NCBI GenBank assembly: GCA_026545765.1
Contig: CM048840.1
Span: forward strand, 55,552,580 to 55,616,579
Length of the DNA stretch: 64,000 nucleotides
Origin: Plantago major
Taxonomy: Eukaryota > Streptophyta > Magnoliopsida > Lamiales > Plantaginaceae
Direction: 5' to 3'
Below are positions 10,401-22,334 of the stretch, one piece after another. Both the position numbers and the translations under genes were made by a program. Numbering within the stretch: position 1 is the first letter of the stretch; every line of letters begins with the position of its first letter. The notes below the pieces were generated by a model. That model was not told the DNA's origin. It made no database searches and worked only from the letters and a program-made list of their open reading frames with translations.

Positions 10401-12087
10401 GGGAAACCTGAAAAACTTAGAGCAAATGATGATGTGTGTGTGAACTGACATTCATGCTTTAATCAAAGTGGTCATATTTTATAAAACATGGTGTTTACAT
10501 AAATATGACTCATCAAAATACTCTTGATCTGTGTGATTGTTGGAGAAAGAATTGGAAAGGCGGTAAACTTACTGGCAATGAATCACTTTTCATATTCTGA
10601 TTACTCTTATGTTTGGTCTTCAAGTGATCTTCTGCTGCTTCATTTCCTGTACTTGTCTTATTGATATATTGCTGTAATTAATGCATGACACACCCACTGC
10701 AAGCACTTCAAATTTTACTGATGATTCAGTTGTTCATTTCTTACCGCATTATTAACTGAAACTGAGATCCATAGGAATGTGAAGACCTGATAAATGGCGG
10801 AATAAGTGGATCTGGACAAGGATTTGATCTTCCTGGAAAGCGTATAGGTGGATCCTCCCGTAAACTTCCTCTTTCATCTCTCCGTAAAGCCGCATTAACT
10901 GCTGCGGAAAGCAGAGCACAGCGTGGGACCCTGCTGCCTTCAGGACCTCGGAAAATTGGCGGAGACAACTCTATTATGGTTGCACTTACTCCTGTGCAAG
11001 CTGCTGCAATGGCAGCAGAGAGAAGATTACAGGATAATATTTGGTGTGGCTCAGAACTCTGGGGTGATGATAAATCCGAAGAAGATGATGATACTGAACC
11101 CTTACAAATGCCCCCAGATAATGGATGCTGTCATGGAGTGTCACGTCCGCCAGTACTTGATGGACAAGATGTGAAAGTTGTATCTCGAAAGAGAAACAGG
11201 GAATCAGATGATGCTGCATTACTCAGATCCAGTAATGTACAGAAGAAACACACTTTTGTGGACTTAGTTGGAGATACTTCAGATAATGAGCTTCTTGAAT
11301 GTTTAGATGAAATTCCGCGTAATAAGAATTTCCGGCAAGGTTCCTCAAAAGAAGCTTCAACATCTGCTTTGAATTGCTGTGACCAAATATCACACAATGA
11401 CCAATATAATACATGGCAATGTTCAGTCTGCACTTTGTTGAACTCGGTAAGTTTCTTTTGAGATGTTTTTCCAAGTTTTGCTTTCAAGATTCTCCTTTGC
11501 CCTGGCAACATAACCGGTCAAGAGCTTTACTTCAAATTATTGTCTCGACGCAAGAGGTTTTTATATGTGTACATATCAAAATATCCTGGACTAGAAGAAA
11601 TAAAAAGTATTAAGAACAAAATTGTGATACTCGTTTGGTTGTTTGGTACCTACTTTCTTCTTTGTAGTTGAGAATGGTTGGCATCATCTTAGCAATGCAT
11701 AGCTTCAGATAGAAACATACGTAGTTGTGATGTAAGTATGCTGTTAATTAGGTTCATCGTATAGGTTTATGCTTTTAGCATATGGAATGATGTATAGTAA
11801 AAATCTTTTGAAACCACCTTTTTTTAATATTTCTGCTTGCATTCTGTTTTTTGAAATGACCATGAAACATGAAAATCTCTGTCAACTTGGTGCAGCTATT
11901 AGCTCCAATATGTGAGCTCTGTAGAACCCACAAGCCAAAAGATGAGAAGCAGAAACGCTGTGTCTGGTCATGCAAATTTTGTACCCTTGAAAATGATCTG
12001 AATATGGAGAAATGTGTTGCGTGTGAAGCGTGGAGATACTCTTATGGCCCACCTATTATTACTTCAGCACCTAACCGTGGCACGTAG
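7471..12087 (+). CDS. WSS1A-like: WSS1-type DNA-dependent metalloprotease (WLM domain, two RanBP2 zinc fingers)
   Basis: Four exons, 7471-7631, 8622-8817, 10775-11446 and 11896-12087, join in frame with GT-AG introns into 406 codons, close to the remembered size of the Arabidopsis homologue. The WLM protease domain covers about residues 1-120, with the zinc motif HELCHNVHGPH at 96-106 (His96, Glu97, His100, His106). VDLV followed by acidic residues near 281-290 looks like a SUMO-interacting motif. Two RanBP2-type fingers follow: Cys335/338/349/352 and Cys369/372/383/386, each preceded by Trp. Members of this family cleave proteins crosslinked to DNA in the nucleus. The chosen ATG begins MTNLGDLHKVWEI, and no earlier in-frame start was needed. 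No stop or frameshift is present. This is the only apparently intact host gene in the window. Confidence 0.93.
7880..8113. mobile_element. Stowaway-like MITE in intron 1
   Basis: The left end TAGCCTCCTTCCCGGAGAAC and the right end GTTTTCCGGAACGGAGGAAGTA are imperfect inverted repeats of the Stowaway (Tc1/mariner) type, each bordered by TA. The 234-bp interior is AT-rich and has no coding capacity. It lies wholly in intron 1 of the WSS1-like gene. Confidence 0.7.
8818..10774 (+). other. Intron 2 of the WSS1-like gene (1957 bp)
   Basis: This is a phase-0 intron, GTAAAT to CCATAG. It is AT-rich with scattered T runs. I saw no element termini, no extra exon with flanking splice sites, and no RNA gene. 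The open frames inside it are short and lack domains. Confidence 0.75.
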
Positions 12088-13660
12088 ATAAAAGTAGGTG
12101 CAGAACTGGTTTTTTCTTGTCATAGCAATCTGCTGCAACCTTTGATAGAGCTGTTTTAGTTAGGATTAACAGAATGTTGTCATGTCACAATTTGAATGAA
12201 TGGTAATTGCAAGCACTTGTTTGTGATTGCATTTTGGTGTAAATGTGTAGGCTCAGATGTTTGTGATCCCCCGTGTGAGTTCTGCTGAATATGAACTGGT
12301 GTTGTTTTCTGCCTTGTGCATCTGGTGCTTGGTGATGGGCTCTTTTAAGTCTGGTAGTCATTGCTGCAGTCAATTTTTTTAAGGAAAAAAGGTTGGTCTG
12401 CCTGTCGACTCATAAAAATCAGTATATAGGGTTGTTAGAATTTAGAAAAGTCAATGTTAAACGCATGACACATTTTACTAAATGTAGTACATTTTTTGAT
12501 TTTTTACAAAAAAAGATCAATAGTTTAATAATTTACAAATAGGACCTCCTACTTTATATAATATAAAGTCACCAACTCAAGCTTCAAACATAACATATAT
12601 GAAAGTTACGGGGGGTTTTCTACCGTCAGTCAAGGTGTTGTCCTGATTAACATCAGATTATAGATTTAACGGTTGAGATTGTTTGACCTGCTATCTGTTG
12701 CACTAAGTGTTACTATATGGTGTTGCTACTGTTGTACTAAATGTTGCACAATACATTGTTCATTGCTCTCGGTCATTTTAAAATTAATTTAGAAATTTAA
12801 ATATCATTATATATTATATTATGTTCTATAACAATAATAGTTTTACATAAATTAGATTAATCAATACTGTTTATAACTATACATACGTAGTAGGCACTAG
12901 GCAGAATCTTTCTAAATGAAATTGATCGGTGATGACGGATTGATGAAAGCTTAGTTGGGAAAAAAATCATAGTAGTACTGCTTAGAAGAACTCTTCTTTC
13001 TTCTATTCCCCTTCCACGCTCAGCTGATTTCGTCTACCCTCATTCATAATTTGATTACATAATTTCCATCAATGGGTTATTAACAAACACTCATGGTGGA
13101 TTATCTGATGATTTGCAAAAGAGTGTTGAGTATTAATGTTTAGATTCGAACCCAGATTTGTTGGAAAGGTCAGAAATAAAATTTCAAAAACATTGTTGTA
13201 CTTTACAGGGACTTGATTGATGGTTTTAGAAACTTGAAGAACCTGCATTTGAGAATTTGAAGTGGCTAGGGACATGTAACGCGATTTGCAATTAGAATGT
13301 GTAATTGCAAAACCAAGTCCCTTGTGTTTTCCCGTTTATGTGATAATCAATCTGCCTATTTGCACCTCAGGTCCTTGGAGAGAATCAAATTCTCAAACAT
13401 CGGTCCTTTATGTTTCCTAACTTAATATTTGGTCCCTGCAACTGAATAAAGTTTTTCCAAAACCTTAGTTTTTCTATCAAGAAGCAAATATGAGTTTAAA
13501 ATCTTATCATGCACACCGATAAACATCGTTCTATCATGATACACCATCCAAGATGACAGATACGGGATGTAAAGCGAATCGAATCGTTATATAGCCACCA
13601 TCACTGGCGCTCAGAGACCCAGAGCTTCACAAGATATTCATCACTCGAACCGTGGTCGTA
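12088..13660. other. 3' UTR and intergenic spacer
   Basis: The first roughly 300 bp should hold the 3' UTR of the WSS1-like gene. The rest is AT-rich. A segment near 12650-12760 (TTTAACGGTTGAGATT, then GTTGCACTAAGTGTTAC and variants) and one near 13315-13445 (AAGTCCCTTGTG, TTTGGTCCCTGCAACTG) look like remnants of small DNA transposons, but no paired termini were found. No gene is supported. Confidence 0.45.
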
Positions 13661-13747
13661 ATGGCCAAAAAAGGAGATCCCATGAAAGACTATTTGCAAG
13701 CATACTCCGAATCCGGAAGAACCGATGAACTAAGGCTACATCGATGA
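13661..13747 (+). other. Short open frame of 28 codons, uncertain
   Basis: It begins MAKKGDPMKDYLQAYSESGR and ends at TGA, in a GC-richer patch preceded by a leader-like stretch (about 13600-13660). The composition looks coding, but there is no recognised domain and no obvious downstream donor. It could be the first exon of a gene separated by the Gypsy insertion 170 bp later, a remnant, or chance. Confidence 0.25.
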
Positions 13748-13913
13748 ACAGGCCTTTCATCTCGTTAATTGAAGATATAATTGAAGTAGTTTATAATTAA
13801 TTAATTGTGATTAAAAATTGTTTAGCTATCTTTAAGTGAAAAGGGAATTTGTAGTTATAAATATAGTAAACAATTAGCAGGTTAGTGCAACTAAGAGCAA
13901 CACCACATGTCCC

Positions 13914-15146
13914 TGTAGCAAATAAAATTGCACACATGAAATTTTATTGATTTAATTAATACGGGTACAATTCTCTTTTACAATCCTTTGATTCTAGTCT
14001 TCTAATACGGTGAACTTGGATCTTCAAAGTCTTCGCTCTAGGATTTTATGAATTCAAGGTCGAGGAAACGATGATTCAGGGGCTTCTTGGCTTGATCTCG
14101 AATCAAATCACGAACTTGGAAGTGTTTGGGGCGGACGATAACGAACTTCTTGAGAAATGGATGAACTCCACGAAGAACGCTTCTAGATCATCACAGAATT
14201 TGGCCTTTGATCTTCTGTAGAGGAAGTTTGGCCTTCAGAAAACGTTTCTTCAAGGGCTTCTCAGCTTGATCTTGAATCTAACATTGCTTTTGGCTTGAAT
14301 TTGATGAAGAACTTCAAGAACTTTGCTCGAGCTTCTTCAGGGTCGTCACGAAATTCGGCCTTTGATCTTTTGTAGAGGAAGTTCGGCCTTCGGGAAACGT
14401 TTCTTCAAGGGCTTCTCATCTTGATCTTGAATCTAACGTTGCTTTTGGCTTGAATTTGTTGAAGAACTTCAAGAACTTTGCTCGGGCTTCTTCAGGGCTT
14501 TGGATTTCGATCTTCCTTTGCGGTGGTCGATCTTCCAATAACGTAGCTCCAAGTGTGCAAGGACTTCTTGGATCAAACGTAGGCTTTTCTTCAGTTGCCG
14601 GATGAACTTCTTGAATGTTTCTTCGAACTTCAAACGCGGATCTTGAGCGGATAAGAGGATTTTGGGCTCTTGCTCTTCACTTGTGGTCTTCGTTCTCTTC
14701 TCTTTCTTTTCTTCTTCTTCTCTTCATTTTGGTGTAGAATGCCCTCTATTTATAGATGAGGAAAATGGAAGGATGAAAATCCTTATTTTTCCTTTTCTTC
14801 AATAATTGCATCACATTTATGAGGTGTCGCGATCCTATTGGTCGAATTACTTTCTCCTTTATGTCTTGATTTAATTTAAAAGGTGCATTTTAACATCATC
14901 CTTTTAACGTGGCGGCATTCAATCGACTTTAGAATTTCCGAGTATTCACACCATTTTCAATGTGAAGTAATCGAAAATACTCCATATTTTGTACGTGGCG
15001 CAATTTGATAGGCCATTAATGGAGCTATTAAAATCAATTAAATTACCATACTACTTTGGAATAAAATTTGTTAAAATTCCAATAAAATACGGTAAATTAA
15101 ATATAATGATTTTAGTAATTTATTCGACACATTTTGCGTGTCTACA
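13914..15146 (-). repeat. 3' LTR of the Tat-like Gypsy (1233 bp)
   Basis: On the minus strand it starts TGTAGACACGCAAAATG and ends TTTGCTACA. It aligns along its length to 40444-41675, with small indels (for example an extra 15 bp near 13930). A minus-strand TATAAATAG at about 14746-14754 marks the promoter. R-U5 contains a 155-bp tandem duplication, with GGCCTTTGATCTT at 14202 and 14357. The same duplication is in the other LTR, so it predates insertion. Confidence 0.93.
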
Positions 15147-15170
15147 AATTCCCCCCCCCCCCTCCCCCCC
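15147..15170 (-). promoter_or_regulatory. Polypurine tract of the Tat-like Gypsy
   Basis: On the minus strand, G7-A-G runs followed by GAATT sit directly against the LTR start TGTAGAC. This is the expected position and composition for the plus-strand DNA primer. The pure G run is unusually long. Confidence 0.85.
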
Positions 15171-15499
15171 GTGATGGTTCACGAATGACGTCGTGGAGAC
15201 GCCAAAACGGAGTGAAAAAGTCACGACATGATCCATTTTACTTACACAAAGACATTGTATCATCACTTGTGCTTGAGGAGTTGATTTTTCAAGTTTAATA
15301 ATCAACTTGCAAATGGCCAGGATACAAAATATGCTACATAGTACATATGTAGTGTACTATTGTGACAACTTGCTTCTCTTTTCATTTCTTTTGCAGCTTC
15401 ATGTCTAACATAGCCGTAAAAAGAAAAAAACTTCTCCTACCAGCTAGCACTTGTTCCTCCTAAATTTTGCTCCTTGCCTGTCCCCTTGGTGTGTGAGTG

Positions 15500-15545
15500 T
15501 TGCACTATAAGTAGTAGCAAGAAGCAGCATCATTCTAAACCATCA
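15500..15545 (+). promoter_or_regulatory. Candidate promoter of the antisense gene
   Basis: CTATAAGTAG at 15505-15514 is a plausible + strand TATA box about 340 bp from the LTR edge, followed about 30 bp later by CA-rich, start-like sequence. Function is inferred from position only. Confidence 0.4.
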
Positions 15546-15787
15546 TCAGTCATCAACATCATTCACACTCTTTTACTCTTTCCTTTGTTCCATAAGTTTG
15601 AGATAACTAGCAGCTTGGAGTGAGAAAGATTGAGCCAGAAACAAAGGCTTACCCATTTCAATCCGAATTCGGTAAGGACCTTCTTTGGTTGTTCTGTCCA
15701 ATAATTCGAGGTAGCAAATATGCGGAGTTGAGAGACATGGAGAACGCGACGAAGGGAGGCGGATCTCGGTAGATAAGAGAGGCACGA

Positions 15788-18700
15788 GTGGAGACGGATC
15801 TCGGCAGTGAGCGATGGCCGGAGAGAGTTGCTGTAGCGAGGAGCGGAGTGAAGGGGCGAACTGGTGTAGATGCGTGGAGAGGGAAGCAGAGATATGGTGG
15901 TTCGAAGGAAAGCAACAATGGTGATTTTCAAAAGTCCTTATTTATTTATTTATTCTTTTCCTTTTTTTTAAAAGTCCTTTTCTATCTTTTAATTCTCTCA
16001 TGTTACTTGTAGGAAAGCAACAATGGTGATTTTCAGAAAATTGACTTCGGCTTCAACCCGTGAGGAGCTCTTGACCATACTCAATGAAGAAGGCGAGTCC
16101 TCAAGAAAAGCTACAATGGTACCGGTCGGTAGGTCTCTTATTGGGCATTACGCGAGACAATGGCTAGCTTTGACGAACTCATTGCGTATGAAAAACTGGA
16201 CGAGGGGACATGTTGACGCATCAGGCAAACCCACGAATGCACATGTCCTTTTAAGCATGCATAACCAAACAAAAAGCACCGAGCCATTTCAAACGTTAGG
16301 CCGCAACATCCTCGAAGGGAAAGCAACTTGGAGCAATGAGTCTTTTCGTGTCAAGGGCCCGGGAATTCCGCTACCTTAAATGCTATTAGGAATGGACCGA
16401 GGACGTTTTGAGTCGCTGCAAGCACACACTACTCTCCGCGAAGGTTTATGAAGCGATTAATGCATCGCTCTTCACGTATGATTCCGACTCAAACATCATG
16501 AAATCGTTTTGCAAAGCTTGGTGTCCATCAACAAACACACTTCATATGTCATCTGGGGAGATTTCCGTAACTTTATGGAATTTGTCACGACTCCCAGGAC
16601 TACATGTATTGGGTACCCTATATGACGAGGTGAATCATGATGTTGCGGAAATCACCGGTATGAATGAAACGAGGGATGCATTTGTTCCGCACTCGTGTCG
16701 ATTCCTCCATCATGCATTCCACATATTGAAGACAAATGGTGATGAAGGGCTTGATAATCCTGTTACTCTCGAGAGGTGGATCCGTTTTTGGTGTAGCAAA
16801 GAGGTGAAGTACCCCAAACCCCCCGTGCGCAAAGGTAGGAACAAGACTGCACCCGATGTGTCCCATAATCCACTCGGCGACTTTGGAGCTCACGGTGATT
16901 GGAGCCCTGAAGACACGACACTCTTTGCCAGGCTTGGAATCAGTCGAGGGTACGGAGGTGTATTTGGCTACACATCTTTCATGTTGGTTGTGCGCATTCG
17001 TTCTCCCTGTGGAAGACCTCGGTATGATACGCCTAAGCACTTTTAAGATGGCATGCAAGAAGGTGACTGGAGAACTTGTGAGCCTGGGAATCCCAGTATT
17101 GGCGTCGATTTATAGAGGTCTCAATCACATTGCAGAGTCTCCTCAACCATTTCATTCAACATGTCCATTTCCGATTCACTTTGTCTACGGTTGGGTGGCC
17201 AACTATTTCAATATGCACCATTCAGTGTTTCAAACATCTCGCAGTCCTGCAATGGCACAATTTTTCAGTGAAGGTAGTGCAAAACCGTTTTCTCCATGGG
17301 ATGCTCGCACCAAGCTCCACAAAGGCGCTTCCGTCAATTGGAATTGTTTAATTGGTTTGAAGCAAAACTATCAGTTTGTTGACAATACTAATGCTTCGGT
17401 CTTCGAGCGTGAGTACTTTGCCAGTCTCCGATCTTCTTATCTTACGTTGCGGGGTGGCGAACGTTTCATGCTTACAATCCCCATCGGTTCAGTCGTCAGT
17501 TCGGGTTCTATAAAGACATCCCCGATAACCTTGCACAAGTGATTCGTAGTGTCAACCTGAATGAGGGCGTATCATTTTGGAGAATGAGCACATTTTCCCA
17601 ATCTTTTGATGAGGCACGGTTTCCCGAAACTTCCGTTTCTGTAAGAAAGGATCACACTAGTGGCTATCTGCGTTGGTGGCTAAAGTTCGGCAGTGACTAT
17701 CTTGAAATGAATATTGATCGTTTGGCACCCAAGAAGAAAGCCGAGCTTGCACGAATAGATGTTGCGCCTGCTGATGTTCCCGAGGTCGCTAGAGGTATAT
17801 CCTCTATTCTCCTTCCTCGCTTCGTTTTCTTCTTCCTTTTGTTAATCACCATTCTATATCATTAGGTAAGAAGAATACTCTTTCCGATATTGATGAAAGT
17901 GCGAGTTGCAACAATTCTGACCGTCATTGAAAGCGACAGAGGGCAGAAGGGGCCTCTAGACCGATGGATGGGGAAAAGTGCGACGATGCTTCAAGTGTCC
18001 CAGCATCGTTAGTAGACTTTGCTCAGGAGGTAGTGACTTCAAACACTTTCTTCCTTTGTTTCTTTTGCCACATGATTTTGACTTGATGATCTTTCTAGCA
18101 GTTGGAAAATGTCATACCGAATTCTGTCAGTGCTGATCATGAGCCCTAAGTAGAATTGGCCCCAGAGACTCCCATTTCTTCACAAATTGCATCCCCCATC
18201 AAGGTCATGCCCATCGTGATAGAGAACCAGGAAGAATCTCCTTGTCTTGCTACTCCTTTGCCTATTGCTCCTCATTGTCCTGTTGTTTCTGTCTTTCATG
18301 GCGAAAGGTTTGCAGACAAATGGGAGAAAAAGTGTCTCAGTCTTTTGTGGGACGAGCTTAGCACCAGGATTGCTGAGACACCTCTAGACGCGGTGTCATG
18401 CCTTAAAGATGAGATCCCAGTTGTGTTGGAAAGATTGGAGTGCTTCAAATTCATTGACGTCCCTTTCTTGAAGGCTTTGTTTGATTCATTCTTTGAGAAA
18501 GCTTGCATGTTTGATGTAGCCAAGTCTGCTTTTGCTGATTTGCCTTCTAATGAATCACTTACGCAACGGGTTATCGAATCTGTGTCCCGTCTCGAGGAAG
18601 CTAAAGAAAAGTTGGTTAAAGAGTCTAATGAAGTCAAAGCCATTCAGAAAAAGCTTAAGTCCTTGTACAAGAAGGCAAATAAACCTGAAGAATCGCTTAA

Positions 18701-18875
18701 GCCTATGACAGAACTCCTTCAGGCTACTGAGGCGGATATCATCAATATGGAGAAAGAAGTTGTTGAGTTGAACAACACCTTTCTACCGATTAACGGAGCC
18801 AAGAAGAAGTTGGACATCTTAAGGGCAGAGTTGGAGGCTACTCATGAAGAGCTGAAGACTTTGAAGCCTTTTTAG
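15788..18875 (+). pseudogene. Antisense plant-mobile-domain gene of the Tat-like Gypsy, broken
   Basis: This runs opposite to the element's own genes, between its 3' LTR and integrase. Pieces in shifting frames (16023-16379, 16408-17046, 16856-17542, 17539-17794) make up a plant mobile domain of the PF10536 aminotransferase-like type. Landmarks are ISVTLWNLSRLPGLHVLG (about 16560), VEDLGMIRLSTFKMACKKV (about 17015) and PFPIHFVYGWVANYF (about 17165). Likely introns are 17795-17865 (71 bp) and 18030-18101 (72 bp). The last part, 18156-18875, is a predicted coiled coil rich in E, K and L. A frameshift near 16970 and stops around 16377 and 18150 break it. A 25-bp direct repeat (15906, 16011) brackets another intron-like stretch. 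The protein's role in the element is unknown. Confidence 0.75.
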
Positions 18876-19459
18876 GGATTGTCATTTGCTTCAACTGCTT
18901 TTTTTTCCTTCTTGTAACAGATGTTGCTATCTTTTTTGATGAATGATAAAGATTATCTTCCTTTTGCCATATCACTTTTGCATGCTTTTCGTGTTGAGTA
19001 TCATATTGCTCTGGATAAATAAACATATAACCTGATACTTATGACTGAACTTAGAATGAACTAAGCTGCCTACGTATCTCTGAAAGAGGATCAAGTCAAA
19101 ACATAGTTCAAAGATGACTTTGTGATTGGAAGGGGGTGCTGTGCATAGTTTATACTCATGCGGGCCAGGAGTATCTATTGCTTAACCACCTTAGACTAGG
19201 TGAGGTATTTGAAGTTTAACCACTATAAAATGCCTTTAGTGGGGGGTAAGTTAACAGTTTAGCCACATGTACCATTGGTGGTCACCGTACGCAGTTTATG
19301 CTCATGCGGGTCAGGAACGTACTAATCTAAGCACCCTTGCTTTGTTTTGAGGGCTTCTGCATTTTTTTGTTCTTTTCTCTTTTTTTCTTCTTTCTCTGTT
19401 TTTTTTGTTTGGTTTTTTGGTTTTTTTTTTGGTTTTGTTTTTGTTTTTCTCCTTTTTTT
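18876..19459. other. Spacer between antisense gene and integrase
   Basis: It contains two copies of a TTTATRCTCATGCGGGYCAG segment (about 19149 and 19295, 146 bp apart) and a T/G-rich low-complexity tract (about 19360-19460). In the second Gypsy-like element the equivalent position is occupied by the 110-bp tandem array. No gene is supported. Confidence 0.55.
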
Positions 19460-20621
19460 TTATGGGTAGTACCGCTTCAAGAATTTCTCGTTGATGAGTC
19501 CAATTCTTAATCCATCATCAACTCTGAGTTTGTAGGAGCCGTTTGTGTATGCTTCTTTGATGACATATGGCCCGTCCCACTTTGATGTGAACTTATTCCC
19601 AGTCTTGTTGGTCATGATGATTGGTCTTCTTACAGCGAGAACAAGATCTCCCACTTGGAAAGAGCGAGGACGAACTCTCTTGTTGAATGCTCTAGAGATG
19701 CAAGCTTGATAGCATTCGAGTCTTTGTTGGGCTTCTAACCTTTTCTGATCTAGTGATTCTAACTCTTCCAGTCATAGGCGACCATTTTCTTCCTAAGTGA
19801 GCCCTTCTTTGATTGCGATCCTCAGGGATGGAATCTGTCGTTCCAGGGGAAGGACAACCTCTACTCCATAAACCAGTGCGTAAGGGGTGGCCTGGGTAGG
19901 AGTTCGATGTGTCGTCCTATAAGCCCACAATGCTTCTCCGATTCTCTTGTGCCAGTCCTTTTTCGACTTTGCTACCACTTTCTTCAACAAGTTGCACAAT
20001 GTTTTATTGAAGGCTTCTGCGAGACCATTGGCTGCCGCATAGTACATCGAAGACTTCCTCTGCTTGAATTCAAATTGTTGGCACAACTTATCAATCACGC
20101 TGTTGCAGAATGGCTTTCCATTGTCGGTGATTATGTAGCGTGGAACGCCGTGTCGAAAGATAATGTTGGAACGTATAAAGTCAGCAACGTTCTCTTTCTT
20201 CACTTCCTTAAGTGGTATTGCTTCTGTCCATTTAGAGAAATAGTCGGTTGCTGCCAGGATGTACAAACGTCCGCCGGAAGATTTTGTCATTGGACCAACC
20301 ACATCTAATCCCCACGCATCAAATGGCCATGAGGCGACAGTTGGGTGTAGCGGCTCAGGTGGTTGATGGATTAAATTTGCATGTAATTGGCAAGGTTGAC
20401 ATCTTTGTGCATATTCCATGCAGTCTCGGACCATGGTGGGCCAATAGTATCCCATCCTGTTAATTCGAAAATGCAATTTCGGACCCGACTGGTGAGCACC
20501 ATAAACCCCAGAGTGTGCTTCCTCCATTGCTTGCACAACTTCTTCATCGCCTAGACATCGCAAAAATACCTCATTGAATGAGTGTCTATAGAGGGTGTCA
20601 TTGAAGTATATGAAGCGAGCT
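19460..20621 (-). pseudogene. Gypsy integrase, broken
   Basis: Integrase joins the cDNA ends to host DNA. The N-terminal zinc-binding part has His residues near HSGVYGAHQ and the pair CMEYAQRCQPC. The catalytic core has the three acidic positions: Asp in LDVVGPM, Asp in ITDNGKPF and Glu in GLAEAFNKTL, in proper order. After 19793 the frame meets two stops. A C-terminal segment (19654-19460, DLVLAVRRP to FLKRYYP) resembles the usual SH3-like end. The N-terminal boundary is the Copia insertion: the reading frame continues on the far side of the 14.5-kb insert at 35172. Confidence 0.88.
20617..20621. repeat. Target-site duplication, left copy (GAGCT)
   Basis: GAGCT directly precedes the Copia LTR start TGTTAGGAAT at 20622 and is repeated exactly at 35167-35171. 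Confidence 0.95.
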
Positions 20622-22216
20622 TGTTAGGAATATTTGTTTAGATTTTGATCAGCAACATAATGACTTATCTTAGCTCAGAAAGGTGGTTAGTACTCTTGGT
20701 TCACTTGAACACTGTAAAAGAGGAAAATCACTAAGTATGTTAGTCTAGCAAATCTTGTATAGGATGTTAGGTCTCTGAATGTAATTTTTATATCTTTGAA
20801 GAAGACCAAGAAGAAGTCATCCAGCAGGAGAGTTCAACCAATTTTGAAGTTTTGAAGACTGCACAAGATTGCTGAAGACGAAGGTCATCAGATACCTATG
20901 TCCAGATATCTTGAATAAACAAATGTTTTTCAATAAACAAGTTTTGCAAAAGATATTTGAAAACACAAGGTTTCTGAACGAGGAAAAGTGCCCACAGATA
21001 TCTACACTCATATACCCTGGATAAAACTATATTTCTGGGAAACAATGTTTCAACAGGTAACTGAAGATGTGAAGGTCTCTGGAAAGGAACATGCAATGCA
21101 TAGTTCCGTTGGCACTACAGGACAAAAATAGTACAATGCAATAAATGCGCAGACAGAGACATCTGAACAAAAGAGAAAATCTCTGAAAAGAGACAACGTC
21201 TTCTGTAGTACTATTTACAGATATCAATAGTTTGAATTTCATTAAGCCTAACGGATACTATTCAAACGACATGATTTTCAACTATAAATATATCAACACT
21301 TAGAATGCTTGAACACACACTGAACACATCAAGAACTTACATCTACGAACTTATTCTTTCAAGCATACAAGCCTTCAATCTACTTATTCACTAAATTACT
21401 GTTGCAACCAAGCTCTTGAATTCTAAGTAGCACGAAAGTTCTAAGTGTCCTGATCCTTAACAAGCATTGCTATATGTGAAGGAGTTGAATCAAAAGATCA
21501 AGTATCTAGTTTCATTCTCTAGAACATTTAACATAGACTTGGGTCAGTAAAGAACATATCACCATACATTGTGAAGTGTGTTAAGTGTTTTTTGTTCTAT
21601 AGAGTATTCCTACATAACTGAGAAAGTTATTAAGACTACTCACCTGACAAACTACCTTAACCAACACCTTAAACGGCGTGGAGTACAGGAAGTACTTAGT
21701 TTGGAAAACTAAGGAATAACTCCAAGGTTACTGAGCATAGGAAGTACTTAGTTTGGAAAACTAAGGAATAGCTCAAAGGTTTCTGAGTACAGGAAGTACT
21801 TGGCTGAGAAAGCCGGGGAATAACTCAGGGGGAACACTTGGTTGGGAACCTAGTGTAAAAGGAAATAAAGGGATAGGTTTATTGTAAGGAGAACTTAATA
21901 TCTATCTTAGTGATTTTCAAGTCCTGAGAAAGGACGAGTGTATTAGTTGAGGGATTACGCCACCCTCAGATACCACAATTAAGATCTGTGTTATTTACTT
22001 TCTGCAACTTATTACTTGCTTTATTTACCTTGCTGAGTATTTACACACTTATATCTTGCTGAGCACGTGCACTTATCACAGAAAAGTCTTCCGCTCTCTG
22101 AAATTAAGTATCAGATATCTTCACAGATATCTGAGAAATTGTGTTTATCGACAAAAGTTGTAAAAGACTATTCACCCCCCCTCTAGTCTTTTCCTTTGCC
22201 GTTATCTGGACCAACA
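20622..22216 (+). repeat. 5' LTR of Copia copy B (1595 bp)
   Basis: Termini are TGTTAGGAATATTTG and GTTATCTGGACCAACA. A TATAAATA box lies at about 21283-21290. Three 52-bp units, with AGGAAGTAC at 21687, 21739 and 21791, match the four-unit block in copy A. A short C run sits near 22175, just before the inner edge. Confidence 0.95.
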
Positions 22217-22218
22217 AG

Positions 22219-22230
22219 TGGTATCAGAGC
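22219..22230 (+). promoter_or_regulatory. Primer-binding site of Copia copy B
   Basis: TGGTATCAGAGC starts three bases after the LTR and is complementary to the 3' end of initiator Met tRNA. Confidence 0.92.
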
Positions 22231-22334
22231 AAGAGGTTCCCAAGCCTTTTGCACTGAACCTAGATCCCAGATAAGTGCCCACTAACTACTTTTCACCTAC
22301 ACTTGATTTGTCTGTTTAGTGTGTTTGCTGCAGG

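Noticed and set aside
15563..15931. Minus-strand open frames of 70-122 codons near the antisense gene leader
   Set aside because: They overlap each other in different frames opposite a + strand leader and lack domains; they are likely shadows.
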